5,582 nt of DNA from Chloroflexota bacterium (GTDB lineage Bacteria > Chloroflexota > Dehalococcoidia > SHYB01 > JACPQI01), in contig JACPQI010000155.1 of NCBI GenBank assembly GCA_016190545.1, positions 1 through 5,582 on the forward strand, given 5' to 3'. The translations under genes were made by a program, and so were the position numbers. Below, piece after piece: positions 5,312 to 5,582 of the stretch; positions within the stretch are counted from its first letter, which is position 1, and each line of letters begins with the position of its first letter. Under the pieces are notes generated by a model. The model saw only the letters and a program-made list of their open reading frames with translations. It was not told the origin of the DNA and searched no databases.

Positions 5312-5582
5312 GTGGCCCAAACGGAGCAGGCGGCCCCGTCGCACGCCGCCGAACAGCCTACCCTCCAGCGCTCGTTGGGGCTGTTCCAGACCACGGCGGT
5401 GGGCGTGGCCATCATTGTGGGGGCGGGCATCTATGTCCTCATCGGCGAGGCCGCTGAACGGGCTGGCTCCGCCCTCTGGCTTTCGTTTCTCTTGAGCGGC
5501 CTTGCCGCCACATTCACCGCTCTGAGCTACGCCGAGCTCTCCTCCCGCTACCCAAAGGCGGGCGCCGCCTACAACTACACCC
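5312..5582 (+). CDS. Amino acid permease, APC superfamily (N-terminal part, runs off the window)
   Basis: A GTG at 5312 preceded by AAAGGA (5302-5307, four bases away) opens a frame with no stop up to the window edge, giving 90 residues. After a polar cytoplasmic N-terminus (1-22), LGLFQTTAVGVAIIVGAGIY (22-41) is the first transmembrane helix of APC transporters. Its glycine-rich GAGIY segment is the unwound part that contacts the substrate's carboxylate. A second helix spans about 53-73, followed by SYAELSSRYPKAGAAYNYT (72-90), the conserved loop entering helix 3. It would be an inner-membrane secondary transporter for amino acids or related amines. The GIYVLIGEAA wording recalls cationic amino acid transporter-like members, but substrate cannot be fixed from this part. 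It lies 31 bases after holA on the same strand. Confidence 0.9.
   Translation, partial: MAQTEQAAPSHAAEQPTLQRSLGLFQTTAVGVAIIVGAGIYVLIGEAAERAGSALWLSFLLSGLAATFTALSYAELSSRYPKAGAAYNYT

Noticed and set aside
3931..5430. A 499-codon open frame on the minus strand opposite holA
   Set aside because: It is antisense to holA, whose family motifs are certain. It shows no recognisable domain and has low-complexity, Gly/Gln/Arg-rich composition. Long antisense frames are common in GC-rich DNA.
1..5582. CRISPR arrays, tRNA or rRNA genes, insertion sequences, attachment sites
   Set aside because: I saw no regularly spaced direct repeats, no tRNA-like or rRNA-like sequence and no transposase or integrase motifs. 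Nearly all of the window is accounted for by ordinary genes.

Overview
The window is GC-rich bacterial DNA with frequent GTG and TTG starts and tightly packed genes. Its mix of AMP-forming acyl-CoA synthetase, paired crotonases, an SDR and a heme-less cytochrome c'-like protein recalls Chloroflexota (Dehalococcoidia or SAR202-type) genomes. That placement is an impression from protein style, not a marker-gene result.

Layout. Positions 1-226 (+) hold the 3' end of a short-chain dehydrogenase/reductase whose reading frame breaks near base 148. Four genes then lie on the minus strand, read from right to left: a crotonase (3927-3145), a second crotonase (3148/3145-2399), an acyl-CoA synthetase (2387-819) and a small helical protein (709-257). 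The first three are joined by stop/start overlap or an 11-base gap and look like one transcript, with a good sigma-70-type promoter at 4013-3985. The small gene follows after 109 bases and may be co-transcribed. On the plus strand a divergent promoter region leads to a possible 54-residue membrane peptide (4093-4257), then holA, the DNA polymerase III delta subunit (4276-5280), then the start of an APC-superfamily amino acid permease (5312 to the window end).

How it fits together. The minus-strand group is a catabolic acyl-CoA module: the synthetase would activate a carboxylic acid to its CoA thioester and the two crotonases would act on the thioester. The substrate cannot be read from the sequence. 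One crotonase lacks one of the two catalytic glutamates of classical enoyl-CoA hydratases, so the pair is probably not redundant. The plus-strand side is replication housekeeping plus transport.

I found no mobile element, CRISPR array, tRNA or rRNA, and nothing that amounts to a wholly new system. The points most worth a second look are the heme-less cytochrome c'-like protein, the atypical crotonase, the divergent control region with an 18-base palindrome and a hairpin upstream of holA, and the SDR frameshift.
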